Below, piece after piece: positions 53,456-63,418 of a stretch of DNA of 64,000 nucleotides. A program made the translations under genes and the position numbers. Positions within the stretch are counted from its first letter, which is position 1. Every line of letters begins with the position of its first letter. The notes under the pieces are model-generated. The model saw only the letters and a program-made list of their open reading frames with translations, had not been told where the DNA came from and ran no database searches. Source of the DNA: Pseudomonas viridiflava (GTDB taxonomy: Bacteria; Pseudomonadota; Gammaproteobacteria; Pseudomonadales; Pseudomonadaceae); contig NZ_UTBG01000150.1 in assembly GCF_900580675.1 (NCBI RefSeq), positions 1-64,000 of the forward strand. Direction: 5' to 3'.

Positions 53456-53787
53456 AAGCAATTCGTCGGCCTGGGCAGGCCCGCCAGCTTGGCGGCGAGT
53501 TTGGCGGGAGTGCCGTTGAACAATCTGTTGAGGTGCAGGCTGTTGCCCGTTTCCGGGCCCAGCTTCAAGGCGGTGTACTTGATCAGCGGGCGCGTCGCGG
53601 GTGACAGCTGGAATTCGGCGTAGAAACCGCGCAGCAGGTCGAGGATCTGCCAGTGGTCCGGCGTCAGTTCCAGGCCTTCGGCGGCGGCCAGGGCGTTGGC
53701 GACGTCGACGGACCATGCATTCAAGTCGACGAGGTAGCCGTCCTTGTCCAGTTCAAGGGTGCGTTCACCCACGGTCAGGGTGTTCAT
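53452..53787 (-). CDS. tusE: Sulfur carrier TusE (DsrC family)
   Basis: A 111-residue last carrier of the Tus relay. The active Cys is the penultimate residue (PTNCL), to which TusBCD hands persulfide sulfur for MnmA. The second Cys found in dissimilatory DsrC proteins is absent, consistent with a tRNA role. ATG 53787 overlaps tusB; a GTG two codons upstream is a weaker choice. MnmA is encoded at 32-33 kb in this window; TusA is not seen here. Confidence 0.93.
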   Translation of the reverse strand: MNTLTVGERTLELDKDGYLVDLNAWSVDVANALAAAEGLELTPDHWQILDLLRGFYAEFQLSPATRPLIKYTALKLGPETGNSLHLNRLFNGTPAKLAAKLAGLPRPTNCL

Positions 53788-54062
53788 AGCCACGCATTGA
53801 CCTTGTCGTAGTCGATCGACAGTTGCACAAAGCCCGGGTAGTCCAGGCTGTCGGCCCAGTCAGGCAGGGGCAGGTTGCGTGCCTGCATGTCTTCGGCCAG
53901 CACATACACCTTCACGCCCCTGGTGTGCAGGGCCGGGCTGTGCAGCCCATAGGCGCCGTCGCCGCAGAGCAGGATCGCGTCTTTGCTGCCGCAGATGCGC
54001 AGGCAGCTGTCGAGTCGGCTATCGACAAAGGGGGAGTGAGATACCACATGTAAAGTCGACAT
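53784..54062 (-). CDS. tusB: Sulfurtransferase complex subunit TusB (DsrH)
   Basis: A 92-residue DsrE-like-fold protein forming the TusB2C2D2 heterohexamer. It begins MSTLHVVSHSPFVDSRLD; the Cys of LLCGDGAYGL is near residue 33. It is tightly coupled: its start shares one base with the tusC stop and its end overlaps tusE by 4 bases. Confidence 0.9.
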   Translation of the reverse strand: MSTLHVVSHSPFVDSRLDSCLRICGSKDAILLCGDGAYGLHSPALHTRGVKVYVLAEDMQARNLPLPDWADSLDYPGFVQLSIDYDKVNAWL

Positions 54063-54412
54063 CAGAGGGTCATCACCTGGTCGTAACGCTCAATCAGTTG
54101 GCCGATCTCTTCGTTGCTCAACGGTTGTGCATCGGTGGGCGGCGTCAAGCCGCGGGCGGCCAGGCTGTGGCGGCAGGCGAACACGTCGTCGATGCCAAAC
54201 AGCCCCAATGCCTGCAGGTTGGCGCTGAGGTCTTTTTGCTGCACGGCCTTGGCGTTCTGATGCGGCGCGAGTTGGAACACGCCGTCATCCATAAACAGCA
54301 GGCCGATCGGCAGATCGAATGCGCCGCCGGCCAGCACGATATCCAGGGTTTCACGCGCGCTCGGCCCGGACCACGGCGCCTGGCGGCTGATCACCAACAA
54401 GGATTTGGACAT
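54062..54412 (-). CDS. tusC: Sulfurtransferase complex subunit TusC (DsrF)
   Basis: A 116-residue structural subunit of TusBCD with the pattern APWSGPSARETLDIVLAGGAFD and GIDDVFACRHSLAARGL typical of DsrF. ATG 54412 is chosen because GGAGGGG lies 6-7 bases upstream; an in-frame codon 15 bases earlier has no site. It is one base after tusD. Confidence 0.9.
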   Translation of the reverse strand: MSKSLLVISRQAPWSGPSARETLDIVLAGGAFDLPIGLLFMDDGVFQLAPHQNAKAVQQKDLSANLQALGLFGIDDVFACRHSLAARGLTPPTDAQPLSNEEIGQLIERYDQVMTL

Positions 54413-54413
54413 G

Positions 54414-54806
54414 TCAGGCCCCTCCAAAACTGATCAGGCGGTCGGCAGCCTGGGCGGCGTCGTGCAATTGCCCCAGGCCGGACAGCGCCCACGGCGCGTC
54501 CAGGTTCACCGCGCTGCGTTGATAGCGCGTGGCTTCCTCGCTGTTCAGCACGCCACGGCGCAAGGCGGCGGCGATGCACACCACGCCATCGAGCTGATGG
54601 GTGCTGACCAATTCGCGCCATTGGCGCGCGATGTCCTGCTCGTCCTGGGGCGCAACGATGTTATTGGAGGCGTTGTACACGCCGTCCTGATAGAAAAACA
54701 CCCGCACAATCTCATGCCCGCCGGCCAGCGCCGCCTGGGTAAACAGCAGGGCGCGGCGCGAGGAGGGCGCGTGGGCGGCACTAAACACTGCAATCGCAAA
54801 CTTCAT
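54414..54806 (-). CDS. tusD: Sulfurtransferase subunit TusD (DsrE)
   Basis: A 130-residue catalytic subunit of TusBCD. The active Cys lies in DGVVCIAAALRRGV (about residue 79) and accepts persulfide from TusA. The N-terminus MKFAIAVFSAAHAPSSRRAL is typical of the family. First gene of the tusDCBE-ybiB operon, divergent from the CoA-transferase gene with 157 bases between them for promoters. Confidence 0.93.
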   Translation of the reverse strand: MKFAIAVFSAAHAPSSRRALLFTQAALAGGHEIVRVFFYQDGVYNASNNIVAPQDEQDIARQWRELVSTHQLDGVVCIAAALRRGVLNSEEATRYQRSAVNLDAPWALSGLGQLHDAAQAADRLISFGGA

Positions 54807-54963
54807 GGAACACTCTGCAAGCAAACGTGGGCCAATGATAAAGCCGCCTGCGCGAAAAAGCCCGCCGTGATCAAAACAGTCACCCTCGCTGATCGTTCTG
54901 ACGATTGCCGGCAGGCGTCAGGCTGCCTAGTCTGTGGGTATCCGAAACCCAAATGGAGTCTCC

Positions 54964-56145
54964 ATGTCAGGTCCCTTGGCGTCCCTCAAAGTACTGGATT
55001 TTTCCACGCTGCTGCCCGGCCCGTTTGCGTCCCTGATGCTGGCGGACATGGGCGCCGAGGTGCTGCGCATCGAATCGCTCACGCGCATGGACCTGCTGCG
55101 CGTATTGCCGCCCCATGACCAGGGCACGTCGGCCAGCCATGCCTACCTCAACCGCAACAAGCGCAGCCTGGCGTTGGACCTCAAGCAGGCCGAGGCGCTG
55201 GAGATCGTGCGCGAGCTGGTCAAGGACTACGACATCCTCCTCGAACAGTTCCGCCCTGGGGTCATGGAGCGGCTGGGCCTGGGCTACGCGGCGTTGAACG
55301 CCATCAACCCCCGGCTGATTTATGTGTCGATCACCGGCTACGGCCAGACCGGCCCGTACAAGGACCGCGCCGGGCACGACATCAACTACCTGGCGCTGGC
55401 CGGCGTGGCCAGTTACACCGGGCGCCAGGACAGCGGGCCGTTGCCGCTGGGTGTGCAACTGGCGGATGTGGGCGGCGGCTCGCTGCATGCGGTGGTGGGG
55501 TTGTTGGCAGCGGTCATTGCCCGGCAGCACAGTGGTGTCGGCCAATACTTGGATGTGAGCATGACCGATTGCTCCTTCAGCCTGAACGCCATGGCCGGCG
55601 CGGGTTACCTGGCCTGTGGGGTGGAGCCTGAGTGGGAAAGCCATGTGCTGAATGGTGGCAGTTTCTACGACTACTACCGTTCGCGGGATGGGCGCTGGAT
55701 GTCGGTCGGCAGCCTGGAGCCGGCCTTTATGCAGCAGCTGTGTGCTGCACTGGGGCGGCCGGAGTTGGCGGCGCAAGGCCTGTCACCCAAGCCCGAACAG
55801 CAAAAGGCCCTCAAGCTGGCGCTGCAGGTCGAGTTTGAAAAACGCAGCTTTGACGAACTGTGCGCGCTGTTTGCCGGACTGGATGCGTGTGTGGAGCCGG
55901 TGCTGAACCTGAGCGAGGCGGTCGAGCATCCGCAGTTGAAGGCGCGGGAACTGGTCAGCCAGGTGCCGCGTGGTGATGGCTCGACCCAGGCGCAAATCGC
56001 CTGCCCGCTGAAGTTTTCCGAGGGCTTGCCAGCGCCGCGGCATATTGGCGTCGCCGTGGGCGCGCACAGTGATGAGGTGCTGGCGGAGCTGGGGTTCAGT
56101 GCTCAGCGGATAGGAGAGTTGCGGCGGGACAAGGTGGTTGGGTAG
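54964..56145 (+). CDS. CaiB/BaiF-family CoA-transferase or racemase
   Basis: A 393-residue family III CoA-transferase-fold protein. Features are LKVLDFSTLLPGPFASLMLADMGAEV (landmark of the N-terminal Rossmann part, quoted in part), the motif KRSLALDLK, and GHDINYLALAG with the probable catalytic Asp near residue 140. The last resembles the HD region of alpha-methylacyl-CoA racemases, so racemase activity is as likely as CoA transfer. ATG 54964 follows TGGAG; the ten residues upstream in frame are not conserved-looking. No partner genes for a defined pathway are adjacent. Confidence 0.82.
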   Translation: MSGPLASLKVLDFSTLLPGPFASLMLADMGAEVLRIESLTRMDLLRVLPPHDQGTSASHAYLNRNKRSLALDLKQAEALEIVRELVKDYDILLEQFRPGVMERLGLGYAALNAINPRLIYVSITGYGQTGPYKDRAGHDINYLALAGVASYTGRQDSGPLPLGVQLADVGGGSLHAVVGLLAAVIARQHSGVGQYLDVSMTDCSFSLNAMAGAGYLACGVEPEWESHVLNGGSFYDYYRSRDGRWMSVGSLEPAFMQQLCAALGRPELAAQGLSPKPEQQKALKLALQVEFEKRSFDELCALFAGLDACVEPVLNLSEAVEHPQLKARELVSQVPRGDGSTQAQIACPLKFSEGLPAPRHIGVAVGAHSDEVLAELGFSAQRIGELRRDKVVG

Positions 56146-56160
56146 TGCCTGAGCTGACGC

Positions 56161-56185
56161 TTTCGCAGGCAAGCCAGCTCCCACA
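56161..56185. repeat. Solitary REP element, type B
   Basis: TTTCGCAGGCAAGCCAGCTC followed by CCACA, one REP arm only, with no inverted partner within 100 bases. It lies between the CoA-transferase and sprT stop codons. Confidence 0.8.
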
Positions 56186-56216
56186 TTTGAATTGTGATCG
56201 ACATGACAGGGCGATC

Positions 56217-56711
56217 TCACTCGACCCGAGTTTCTCCTGTGTACACCAACGTATGCCGGCAGCGCCTGCACAAATACCGCCGCCCCTGAGCCACCATGCC
56301 ATGGCGCTGTGACGAAAACGGGAAGTCACTGTCCGCACACGGGCAACGGTAGATATAGCGGGTCACCTGGCGGCGCTTGACCTCATAGGTGTGGCAACGG
56401 TCCGGCGGCAGTTCGTAAACCCCGCGCATGATCAGCTGCCATTCCTCGCCATGGGGCTGGATGCGCTCGCCAAACAATTGGTGGGCAATCAGGTGTGCCA
56501 CTTCATGGGCCACGGTTTGTTTCAGGAAGTGTTGGCTGTTTTCACGATAAAGCTGTGGGTTGAAGCGCAGCAGGTTCTCGTGCAAATGCGCGACACCGGC
56601 CTTCTGGCCCCGCAGCTTGAGGCTGACCTGGGGGCGTTTGAAGCTTCGTTTGAAAAAGGATTCGGCTTGCAGGAAACAATCTTCGACGCGGGTATTGAGT
56701 TGCTCGGGCAT
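56217..56711 (-). CDS. sprT: SprT-family zinc metalloprotease-like protein
   Basis: A 164-residue protein with the zinc-protease motif HEVAH (about residue 71-75) in QTVAHEVAHLIAHQLFG, related to the SPRTN/Spartan DNA-protein crosslink proteases. A C-terminal zinc ribbon is visible as CPC and CRRC (RYIYRCPCADSD, YLCRRCRHTLVY). ATG 56711 (MPEQLNTRV) is chosen by family length; the longer frame to 56807 lacks homology. Its role in Pseudomonas is not established. Confidence 0.9.
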   Translation of the reverse strand: MPEQLNTRVEDCFLQAESFFKRSFKRPQVSLKLRGQKAGVAHLHENLLRFNPQLYRENSQHFLKQTVAHEVAHLIAHQLFGERIQPHGEEWQLIMRGVYELPPDRCHTYEVKRRQVTRYIYRCPCADSDFPFSSQRHGMVAQGRRYLCRRCRHTLVYTGETRVE

Positions 56712-56839
56712 GCTGACCAGATCTCCAGAGACGTCCAGTATGCCGCAAAAGCAGGTGTTTCCGAATCTGTCAGGCGCCGAATGGTCGTGCATAACGCACA
56801 AAGCCACCTTGCGGTGGCCTTGCCTGCGGGTTTTTACGC

Positions 56840-57442
56840 CTAGTTGGTGTAGATCGGGCCTACGCCCAGGCCCCAGACGATCACGGTAAACGCCATGATC
56901 GCCACCAGCACCACCAGGCCTACGGCGAGTATCGAACTGGAAAACAGGAAGCCTTCATCCGGGTCAATGTTCATGAAGGTCGGCACGCCTACGTACAGCA
57001 GGTACACCGTGTAGCAGATCGCCGCCGTGCCCACGACCATACCCAGCCACATATGCGGGTAGAGCGCCGCCAGCCCACCGATAAACAGTGGCGTCGCCGT
57101 GTAGGTGGCAAAGGCCACGCAGCGCGCCATGCTGGGATTGGCGTCGTAGGTGCGGGCCATCCAGTGAATGAACGCGCCCATGACCGCCACGCCGCCGAGC
57201 ATGGCCGCGTAGGACATGATGGTCATCCACAGCGCGCTTTCCTGGGTCAGCATGACCGGGGCGCGGTTGCCGATGACCCAGCCGACCTGGGTGGTGCCGA
57301 TAAAGGCGGATACGGCGGGAATCGCCGCGAGAATTAGGGTGTGAGTGAGGTACATGTGGCTGATGCTTTCTTCTTTATCGCCACGAATTTCCCGCCATTC
57401 CTGGTCAGGATGGGTAAACAGCCCCACGACGTGATGGATCAT
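56840..57442 (-). CDS. Yip1-family inner-membrane protein
   Basis: A 200-residue protein with about five hydrophobic helices from residue 32 on (TLILAAIPAVSAFIG, LWMTIMSYAAMLGGVAVMGA, CVAFATYTATPLFIGGLAALY, VVGTAAICYTVYLLYVGVP, AVGLVVLVAIMAFTVIVWGL as landmarks). The mid-protein TATPLFIGG is typical of bacterial Yip1-domain proteins, whose job is unknown. ATG 57442 follows AGGAG at 8 bases. It is a single gene divergent from ttcA. Confidence 0.8.
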   Translation of the reverse strand: MIHHVVGLFTHPDQEWREIRGDKEESISHMYLTHTLILAAIPAVSAFIGTTQVGWVIGNRAPVMLTQESALWMTIMSYAAMLGGVAVMGAFIHWMARTYDANPSMARCVAFATYTATPLFIGGLAALYPHMWLGMVVGTAAICYTVYLLYVGVPTFMNIDPDEGFLFSSSILAVGLVVLVAIMAFTVIVWGLGVGPIYTN

Positions 57443-57646
57443 GCCAGTCACTCCTGTCGTTATTACCATCGCCCCCCATCGGAGCGCCCACGGGCCAAAT
57501 GGCCACAAAGGTCCGGACAGTGATGTGCGACCTCTAGTCGCAGTATAGGAAGGGATGACCGGAAAAACTGTAGGGCTTTAGAGCGAATTGCGCTGTAAAT
57601 ACTGGGGTTAATCGCGGTGAGGTCTGTCAGGCGCCACCCAGGCAAC

Positions 57647-57674
57647 TGTGGGAGCAGGCAAGCCAGCTCCCACA
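57647..57674. repeat. Collapsed REPIN hairpin, type B
   Basis: TGTGGGAGC (57647-57655) and GCTCCCACA (57666-57674) are separated by only ten bases, so just the outer ends of a type B pair remain. It looks like an internally deleted REPIN and lies in the ttcA upstream region. Confidence 0.75.
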
Positions 57675-57745
57675 TTGGAACTCGGTCGCTCATAACGTTA
57701 AAATACCCGGCTTTTCGTCACACACCTCTAGCGGATCCAAGCGCC

Positions 57746-58570
57746 ATGGGCACTCTTACGGTCAACCAGAACAAACTGCAAAAACGCCTGCGTCGCCTGG
57801 CCGGGGAAGCGGTCGCCGATTTCAACATGATCGAGGACGGTGACAAGGTCATGGTGTGCCTTTCCGGCGGCAAAGACAGCTACACCCTGCTCGACGTGCT
57901 GCTGCACCTGCAAAAGGTCGCGCCGATCAAATTCGAGATCGTTGCCGTCAATATGGACCAGAAACAACCGGGCTTCCCCGAGCACGTGCTGCCGGCTTAC
58001 CTCAAAGCGTTGGGCGTGGAGTACCACATCGTCGAAAAAGACACTTATTCGGTGGTCAAGCAATTGATCCCGGAGGGCAAGACCACCTGCTCGCTGTGCT
58101 CGCGCCTGCGCCGTGGCACGCTCTATACGTTTGCCGATGAGATTGGCGCTACCAAGATGGCCCTGGGGCATCACCGCGACGATATCGTCGAGACCTTTTT
58201 CCTCAATATGTTCTTCAACGGCTCGCTCAAGGCGATGCCGCCCAAGCTGCGCGCCGACGACGGGCGCAACGTGGTGATCCGCCCGCTGGCGTATTGCAAC
58301 GAGAAGGACATCCAGGCCTACTCCGACTTCAAGCAATTCCCGATCATCCCGTGCAACCTGTGCGGCTCCCAGGAAAACCTGCAGCGCCAGGTGGTCAAGG
58401 ACATGCTGGCAGACTGGGAGCGCAAGACCCCCGGCCGCACCGAAAGCATCTTCCGCAGCCTGCAGAATGTGCAGCCGTCACAGTTGGCCGACCGCACCCT
58501 GTTTGACTTCACCAGCCTGAAAATCGATGAAACCGCCGCCTCGCGCTTCGTCAATATTGTGAACCTCTGA
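57746..58570 (+). CDS. ttcA: tRNA 2-thiocytidine(32) synthetase TtcA
   Basis: A 274-residue enzyme that thiolates C32 in several tRNAs, using ATP and a 4Fe-4S cluster. The PP-loop SGGKDS is at residues 40-45; two CxxC motifs that hold the cluster are visible as [10 protein letters not shown] (near 115) and PCNLCGSQ (near 205). ATG 57746 ([10 protein letters not shown]) matches the family; the 43 upstream in-frame residues run through the REP hairpin and are rejected. It ends in an intrinsic terminator. Confidence 0.95.
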   Translation: MGTLTVNQNKLQKRLRRLAGEAVADFNMIEDGDKVMVCLSGGKDSYTLLDVLLHLQKVAPIKFEIVAVNMDQKQPGFPEHVLPAYLKALGVEYHIVEKDTYSVVKQLIPEGKTTCSLCSRLRRGTLYTFADEIGATKMALGHHRDDIVETFFLNMFFNGSLKAMPPKLRADDGRNVVIRPLAYCNEKDIQAYSDFKQFPIIPCNLCGSQENLQRQVVKDMLADWERKTPGRTESIFRSLQNVQPSQLADRTLFDFTSLKIDETAASRFVNIVNL

Positions 58571-58591
58571 GCTTTTCCAGGGCTCTGACAC

Positions 58592-58614
58592 ACGGCGCTT
58601 GCGGGCGCCGTTTT
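58592..58614 (+). terminator. Intrinsic terminator of ttcA
   Basis: ACGGCGC (58592-58598) / GCGCCGT (58605-58611), 6-nt loop, followed by UUUUC. It is 21 bases after the ttcA stop and 24 bases before the next start. Confidence 0.75.
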
Positions 58615-58637
58615 CAATTCAACTGCCAGGAGAGGGC

Positions 58638-59309
58638 ATGCGCGATTACAAGTGGCTGCACGAATATTGTCTGAACCGCTTCGGTTCAGCGGCCGAGCTG
58701 GAAGCCCACCTGCCTGTACCCAAGACCCCGGCGCAATTGCGCAAGATCAGTGATGACCGCTACCTCTCGACCCTGGCGCTGCGGGTATTTCGTGCCGGTC
58801 TCAAGCACAGCGTGGTCGACGCCAAATGGCCGGCGTTCGAGCAGTTGTTTTTCGGTTTCGACCCGGAAAAGGTCGTGCTGATGGGCGCCGAACACCTGGA
58901 GCGCCTGATGCAGGACACGCGCATCATCCGCCACTTGGGCAAGCTCAAGAGTGTGCCGCGCAATGCGCAGATGATCCTGGATATCGAGCAAGAAAAGGGC
59001 AGCTTCGGTGCGTTTGTCGCCGACTGGCCGGTGACCGATATAGTCGGGCTGTGGAAATACCTGAGCAAGCACGGCCACCAATTGGGCGGGCTGTCGGCGC
59101 CGCGCTTCCTGCGCATGGTGGGCAAGGACACCTTTGTGCCGAGTTATGACGTGGTCGCGGCGCTGAACGCGCAGAAGATCGTCGACAAGGCCCCGACCAG
59201 CCTGCGCGACTTGGCGGCGGTGCAGGGCGCGTTCAACCAATGGCATGCCGAGAGTGGGCGGCCGATGTGCCAGCTGTCGATGATGTTGGCTTACACGGTC
59301 AACCATTAG
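58638..59309 (+). CDS. DNA-3-methyladenine glycosylase I-like protein
   Basis: A 223-residue helical protein of the TagI superfamily. Landmarks are DRYLSTLALRVFRAGLKHSVVDAKW (residues about 36-60, quoted in part), KLKSVPRNAQMILDIEQEKGSFGAFV and LGGLSAPRFLRMVGKDTFVPSYDVVAAL, which match the substrate-pocket part of Tag enzymes. The N-terminal zinc-snap Cys/His of E. coli Tag is not obvious, so this is a divergent, possibly zinc-free, branch. ATG 58638 follows GGAGAGG. It would remove alkylated adenine from DNA. Confidence 0.8.
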   Translation: MRDYKWLHEYCLNRFGSAAELEAHLPVPKTPAQLRKISDDRYLSTLALRVFRAGLKHSVVDAKWPAFEQLFFGFDPEKVVLMGAEHLERLMQDTRIIRHLGKLKSVPRNAQMILDIEQEKGSFGAFVADWPVTDIVGLWKYLSKHGHQLGGLSAPRFLRMVGKDTFVPSYDVVAALNAQKIVDKAPTSLRDLAAVQGAFNQWHAESGRPMCQLSMMLAYTVNH

Positions 59310-59323
59310 ACCGAGGTGAGGCT

Positions 59324-59405
59324 TTCGCGAGCAAGCCCGCTCCCACATTTGACCGCATTCCAAAGGATGTACGCGGACACATGTGGGAGCGGGCTTGCTC
59401 GCGAA
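59324..59405. repeat. REPIN, type A, inward orientation
   Basis: Here the arms are swapped relative to 2132, 25298 and 33750: TTCGCGAGCAAGCCCGCTCC begins at 59324 and the TGTGGG-starting arm runs 59382-59405. They face each other across 34 bases. It lies between the tag-like gene and the DUF2069 3' end. Confidence 0.9.
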
Positions 59406-59430
59406 GACTGACCAACAGGCACCAAACCTA

Positions 59431-61364
<1,934 letters not shown>

Positions 61365-61367
61365 AAA

Positions 61368-61457
61368 TGTGGGAGCTGGCTTGCCTGCGATGGCGGTGAA
61401 TCAGTCAGCTTATTAATTGACTGACCCACTGCTATCGGGGGCAAGCCCCCTCCCACA
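61368..61457. repeat. Hybrid REPIN (type B left arm, different right arm)
   Basis: The left arm TGTGGGAGCTGGCTTGCCTG (from 61368) is type B. The right arm CGGGGGCAAGCCCCCTCCCA, ending at 61457, belongs to another REP type (GAGGGGGCTTGCCCCCG). The two pair only at the conserved TGTGGGAG/CTCCCACA ends and the GGCTTGCC core. It lies between the thioredoxin and META genes. Confidence 0.8.
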
Positions 61458-61491
61458 TTTTTAGATATCAGCGTTCTACAGATCGCCGGTA

Positions 61492-61896
61492 TCAGCCTTC
61501 CTCAAGCCACAAACGAATCGGCAGGCCCTGGGCCGGCCAGAAGCGCGTCTGCTCGGTCGGCGAGATGTCCCAGCGTTGTACGCCTTGCAGGGCCTGGAAG
61601 AAGCGGCGTTCCTGTTCCATCAGGGCCTCGGCGCAGAGCTTGCGGGTGCTGCCGACCTTGCCGAACGTCAGCGTGTCGCCGTCCAGCGTGTACGGCGCAA
61701 ACCAGTGGTTGCAACCACCATTGCCATACGCGCGGCCATCGTTGCCGAGGGTGACGGTCAGGTGCGCGTAGTCCATCAATGGGCGCTCCCCGATCCATTC
61801 CACTACGTAGCTGTGATCCTGCTTGAGCTTGGCCGCATCACTGGCGCAGCCGGTCAGGGCCGCACCGAGTGCGGCCAGCAGAAGCAGGCCTTTCAT
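61492..61896 (-). CDS. META-domain (HslJ-like) lipoprotein
   Basis: A 134-residue probable lipoprotein. The lipobox is LTGCAS with the acylated Cys near residue 17. The mature part has the META/HslJ pattern: VTLGNDGRAYGNGGCNHWFAPYTLDGDTLTFG, then ALMEQERRFFQAL (landmarks of the family). Such proteins are cell-envelope or heat-shock associated with unclear function. ATG 61896 overlaps the upstream Cys-rich gene by 4 bases (ATGA), so the two are co-translated. Confidence 0.82.
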   Translation of the reverse strand: MKGLLLLAALGAALTGCASDAAKLKQDHSYVVEWIGERPLMDYAHLTVTLGNDGRAYGNGGCNHWFAPYTLDGDTLTFGKVGSTRKLCAEALMEQERRFFQALQGVQRWDISPTEQTRFWPAQGLPIRLWLEEG

Positions 61897-62333
61897 TGCG
61901 CAGCCTGCTGGCATTTCGGGCAGCGGTGTTTGTCGCCTTCGCCGGCCCAGCCCAATTCCTTGATGCGCGCGTTGGCGGCGGGTTGCAGCGGCTCTTTGGT
62001 CAGCTTGGTTTCTACCGCGAATTCAAACTCCAGCACGCTGTCGCAGCTGTCGCAGTTGACCTTCCAGGTGTGAATCTCCAACTCGCCGAATTTCGGCCCC
62101 TGGGCCATGGCGACCCATTGGCCTGGCGGGCGGATGGAGTAGCGCGCGTCACCTTCGACGGTCAGGCGCATCGACAGGGTTTTACTGCCGCGCAGGGTGA
62201 CGATCAGTACGTCGCCGTGCTTGATCGAACCACCGTTGCCGGTGACCTGGTAACGGCCCGGCACCAGGGCGCGGCATTCGATCAGGGTGTGTTGCGGGCT
62301 CAGCAAGCTGAAGCGGAAATCGTGTTCGGCCAT
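61893..62333 (-). CDS. Unknown cytosolic protein with a C-terminal zinc-ribbon-like region
   Basis: A 146-residue protein that I cannot assign. The N-terminal 85 residues look like a small beta-rich domain (FSLLSPQHTLIECRALVPG, then GGSIKHGDVLIVTLRGSKTL). Four cysteines in the C-terminal part, CDSC near residue 95 and CPKC near 138, could bind zinc. There is no signal peptide or membrane helix. It is translationally coupled to the META lipoprotein, so a partnership in stress or envelope sensing is a guess only. ATG 62333. Confidence 0.6.
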   Translation of the reverse strand: MAEHDFRFSLLSPQHTLIECRALVPGRYQVTGNGGSIKHGDVLIVTLRGSKTLSMRLTVEGDARYSIRPPGQWVAMAQGPKFGELEIHTWKVNCDSCDSVLEFEFAVETKLTKEPLQPAANARIKELGWAGEGDKHRCPKCQQAAQ

Positions 62334-62404
62334 GGATCCTCCAAATAGGCGCGGCATCCTATCACGGGTGCCTGCTGATCATGAGCCTGCAATGTGACCG
62401 CTGA

Positions 62405-63394
62405 TCATCCTTCGACCAGGTTCTGCGCACGGCCACCGGCCCACGCCGCAATGTTCGCCAGGGTGGTGCCGGCGATCGCCGCCAGGGCCTCGCGGGTGAG
62501 GAACGCCTGGTGCGCGGTGATGATCACGTTGGGGAACGTCAGCAGGCGCGCGAGCACGTCGTCCTGCAGGGGCAGGTCGGAGCGGTCTTCGAAAAACAGC
62601 TGGGCTTCTTCCTCATACACGTCCAAGCCCAGGTAGCCGAGTTGGCCGTCCTTGAGCGCGTCGATCAGCGCCGGCGTATCGACCAGGCCGCCGCGACCGG
62701 TGTTGATCAGCATCGCACCGGGCTGCATGTGAGCCAGCGATCGGGCGTTGATCAGGTGCTTGCTGTCGGCGTTCAGCGGGCAGTGCAGGCTGATGATCTG
62801 CGCTTGCGCCAACACTTCCGGCAAGCTCACATAGCGCGCGCCGAGTGCCAGGACTTGCGGGTTGGGGAAGGGGTCGTAAGCGAGAAGCTCGCAGCCGAAG
62901 CCGGCCATTATCTTGGCGAAGGTAGCGCCGATCTGGCCGGTGCCGACCACGCCGACGGTCTTGCCCACCAGGTCGAACCCGGTGAGACCATGCAGGCTGA
63001 AATCGCCATCACGGGTGCGGTTGTAGGCGCGGTGCAAGCGGCGGTTGAGCGCGAGGATCAGCGCCACGGCGTGTTCGGCCACGGCGTGTGGCGAATAGGC
63101 GGGCACCCTTGCGATGGTCAGGCCCAGGCGCCGGGCGGCGGCTAGGTCCACATGGTTATAGCCGGCCGAGCGCAGCGCGATCAGCCGTGTGCCGCCCTTG
63201 GCGAGGTGTTCGAGCACCGGGGCGCTGAGGTCGTCGTTGATGAACGCGCAGACCACTTCGTGATGTTCAGCCAGGGCCACGGTGTCAAGGTTGAGCCGCG
63301 CAGGCTGGAATTGTAATTCCAGGCCCGGGGGCAGCGGCTCGCCGAGGAAACTGTCGCGGTCGTAGGCTTGGCTGCTGAAAAGAATCACACGCAT
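62405..63394 (-). CDS. ldhA: D-lactate dehydrogenase, fermentative type
   Basis: A 329-residue D-2-hydroxyacid dehydrogenase. The NAD-binding motif GTGQIGATFAKIM is near residue 150; catalytic Arg, Glu and His are expected in the NTGRGGLVD, DVYEEEAQ and TAHQAFLT contexts. The match is to Pseudomonas LdhA, reducing pyruvate to D-lactate under low oxygen. ATG 63394 is used; an in-frame TTG precedes it. It is located just 3' of gacS, as I recall for P. aeruginosa (ldhA-gacS). Confidence 0.92.
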   Translation of the reverse strand: MRVILFSSQAYDRDSFLGEPLPPGLELQFQPARLNLDTVALAEHHEVVCAFINDDLSAPVLEHLAKGGTRLIALRSAGYNHVDLAAARRLGLTIARVPAYSPHAVAEHAVALILALNRRLHRAYNRTRDGDFSLHGLTGFDLVGKTVGVVGTGQIGATFAKIMAGFGCELLAYDPFPNPQVLALGARYVSLPEVLAQAQIISLHCPLNADSKHLINARSLAHMQPGAMLINTGRGGLVDTPALIDALKDGQLGYLGLDVYEEEAQLFFEDRSDLPLQDDVLARLLTFPNVIITAHQAFLTREALAAIAGTTLANIAAWAGGRAQNLVEG

Positions 63395-63418
63395 CAAAGG
63401 CGTCCTTTTTTTGATGGT

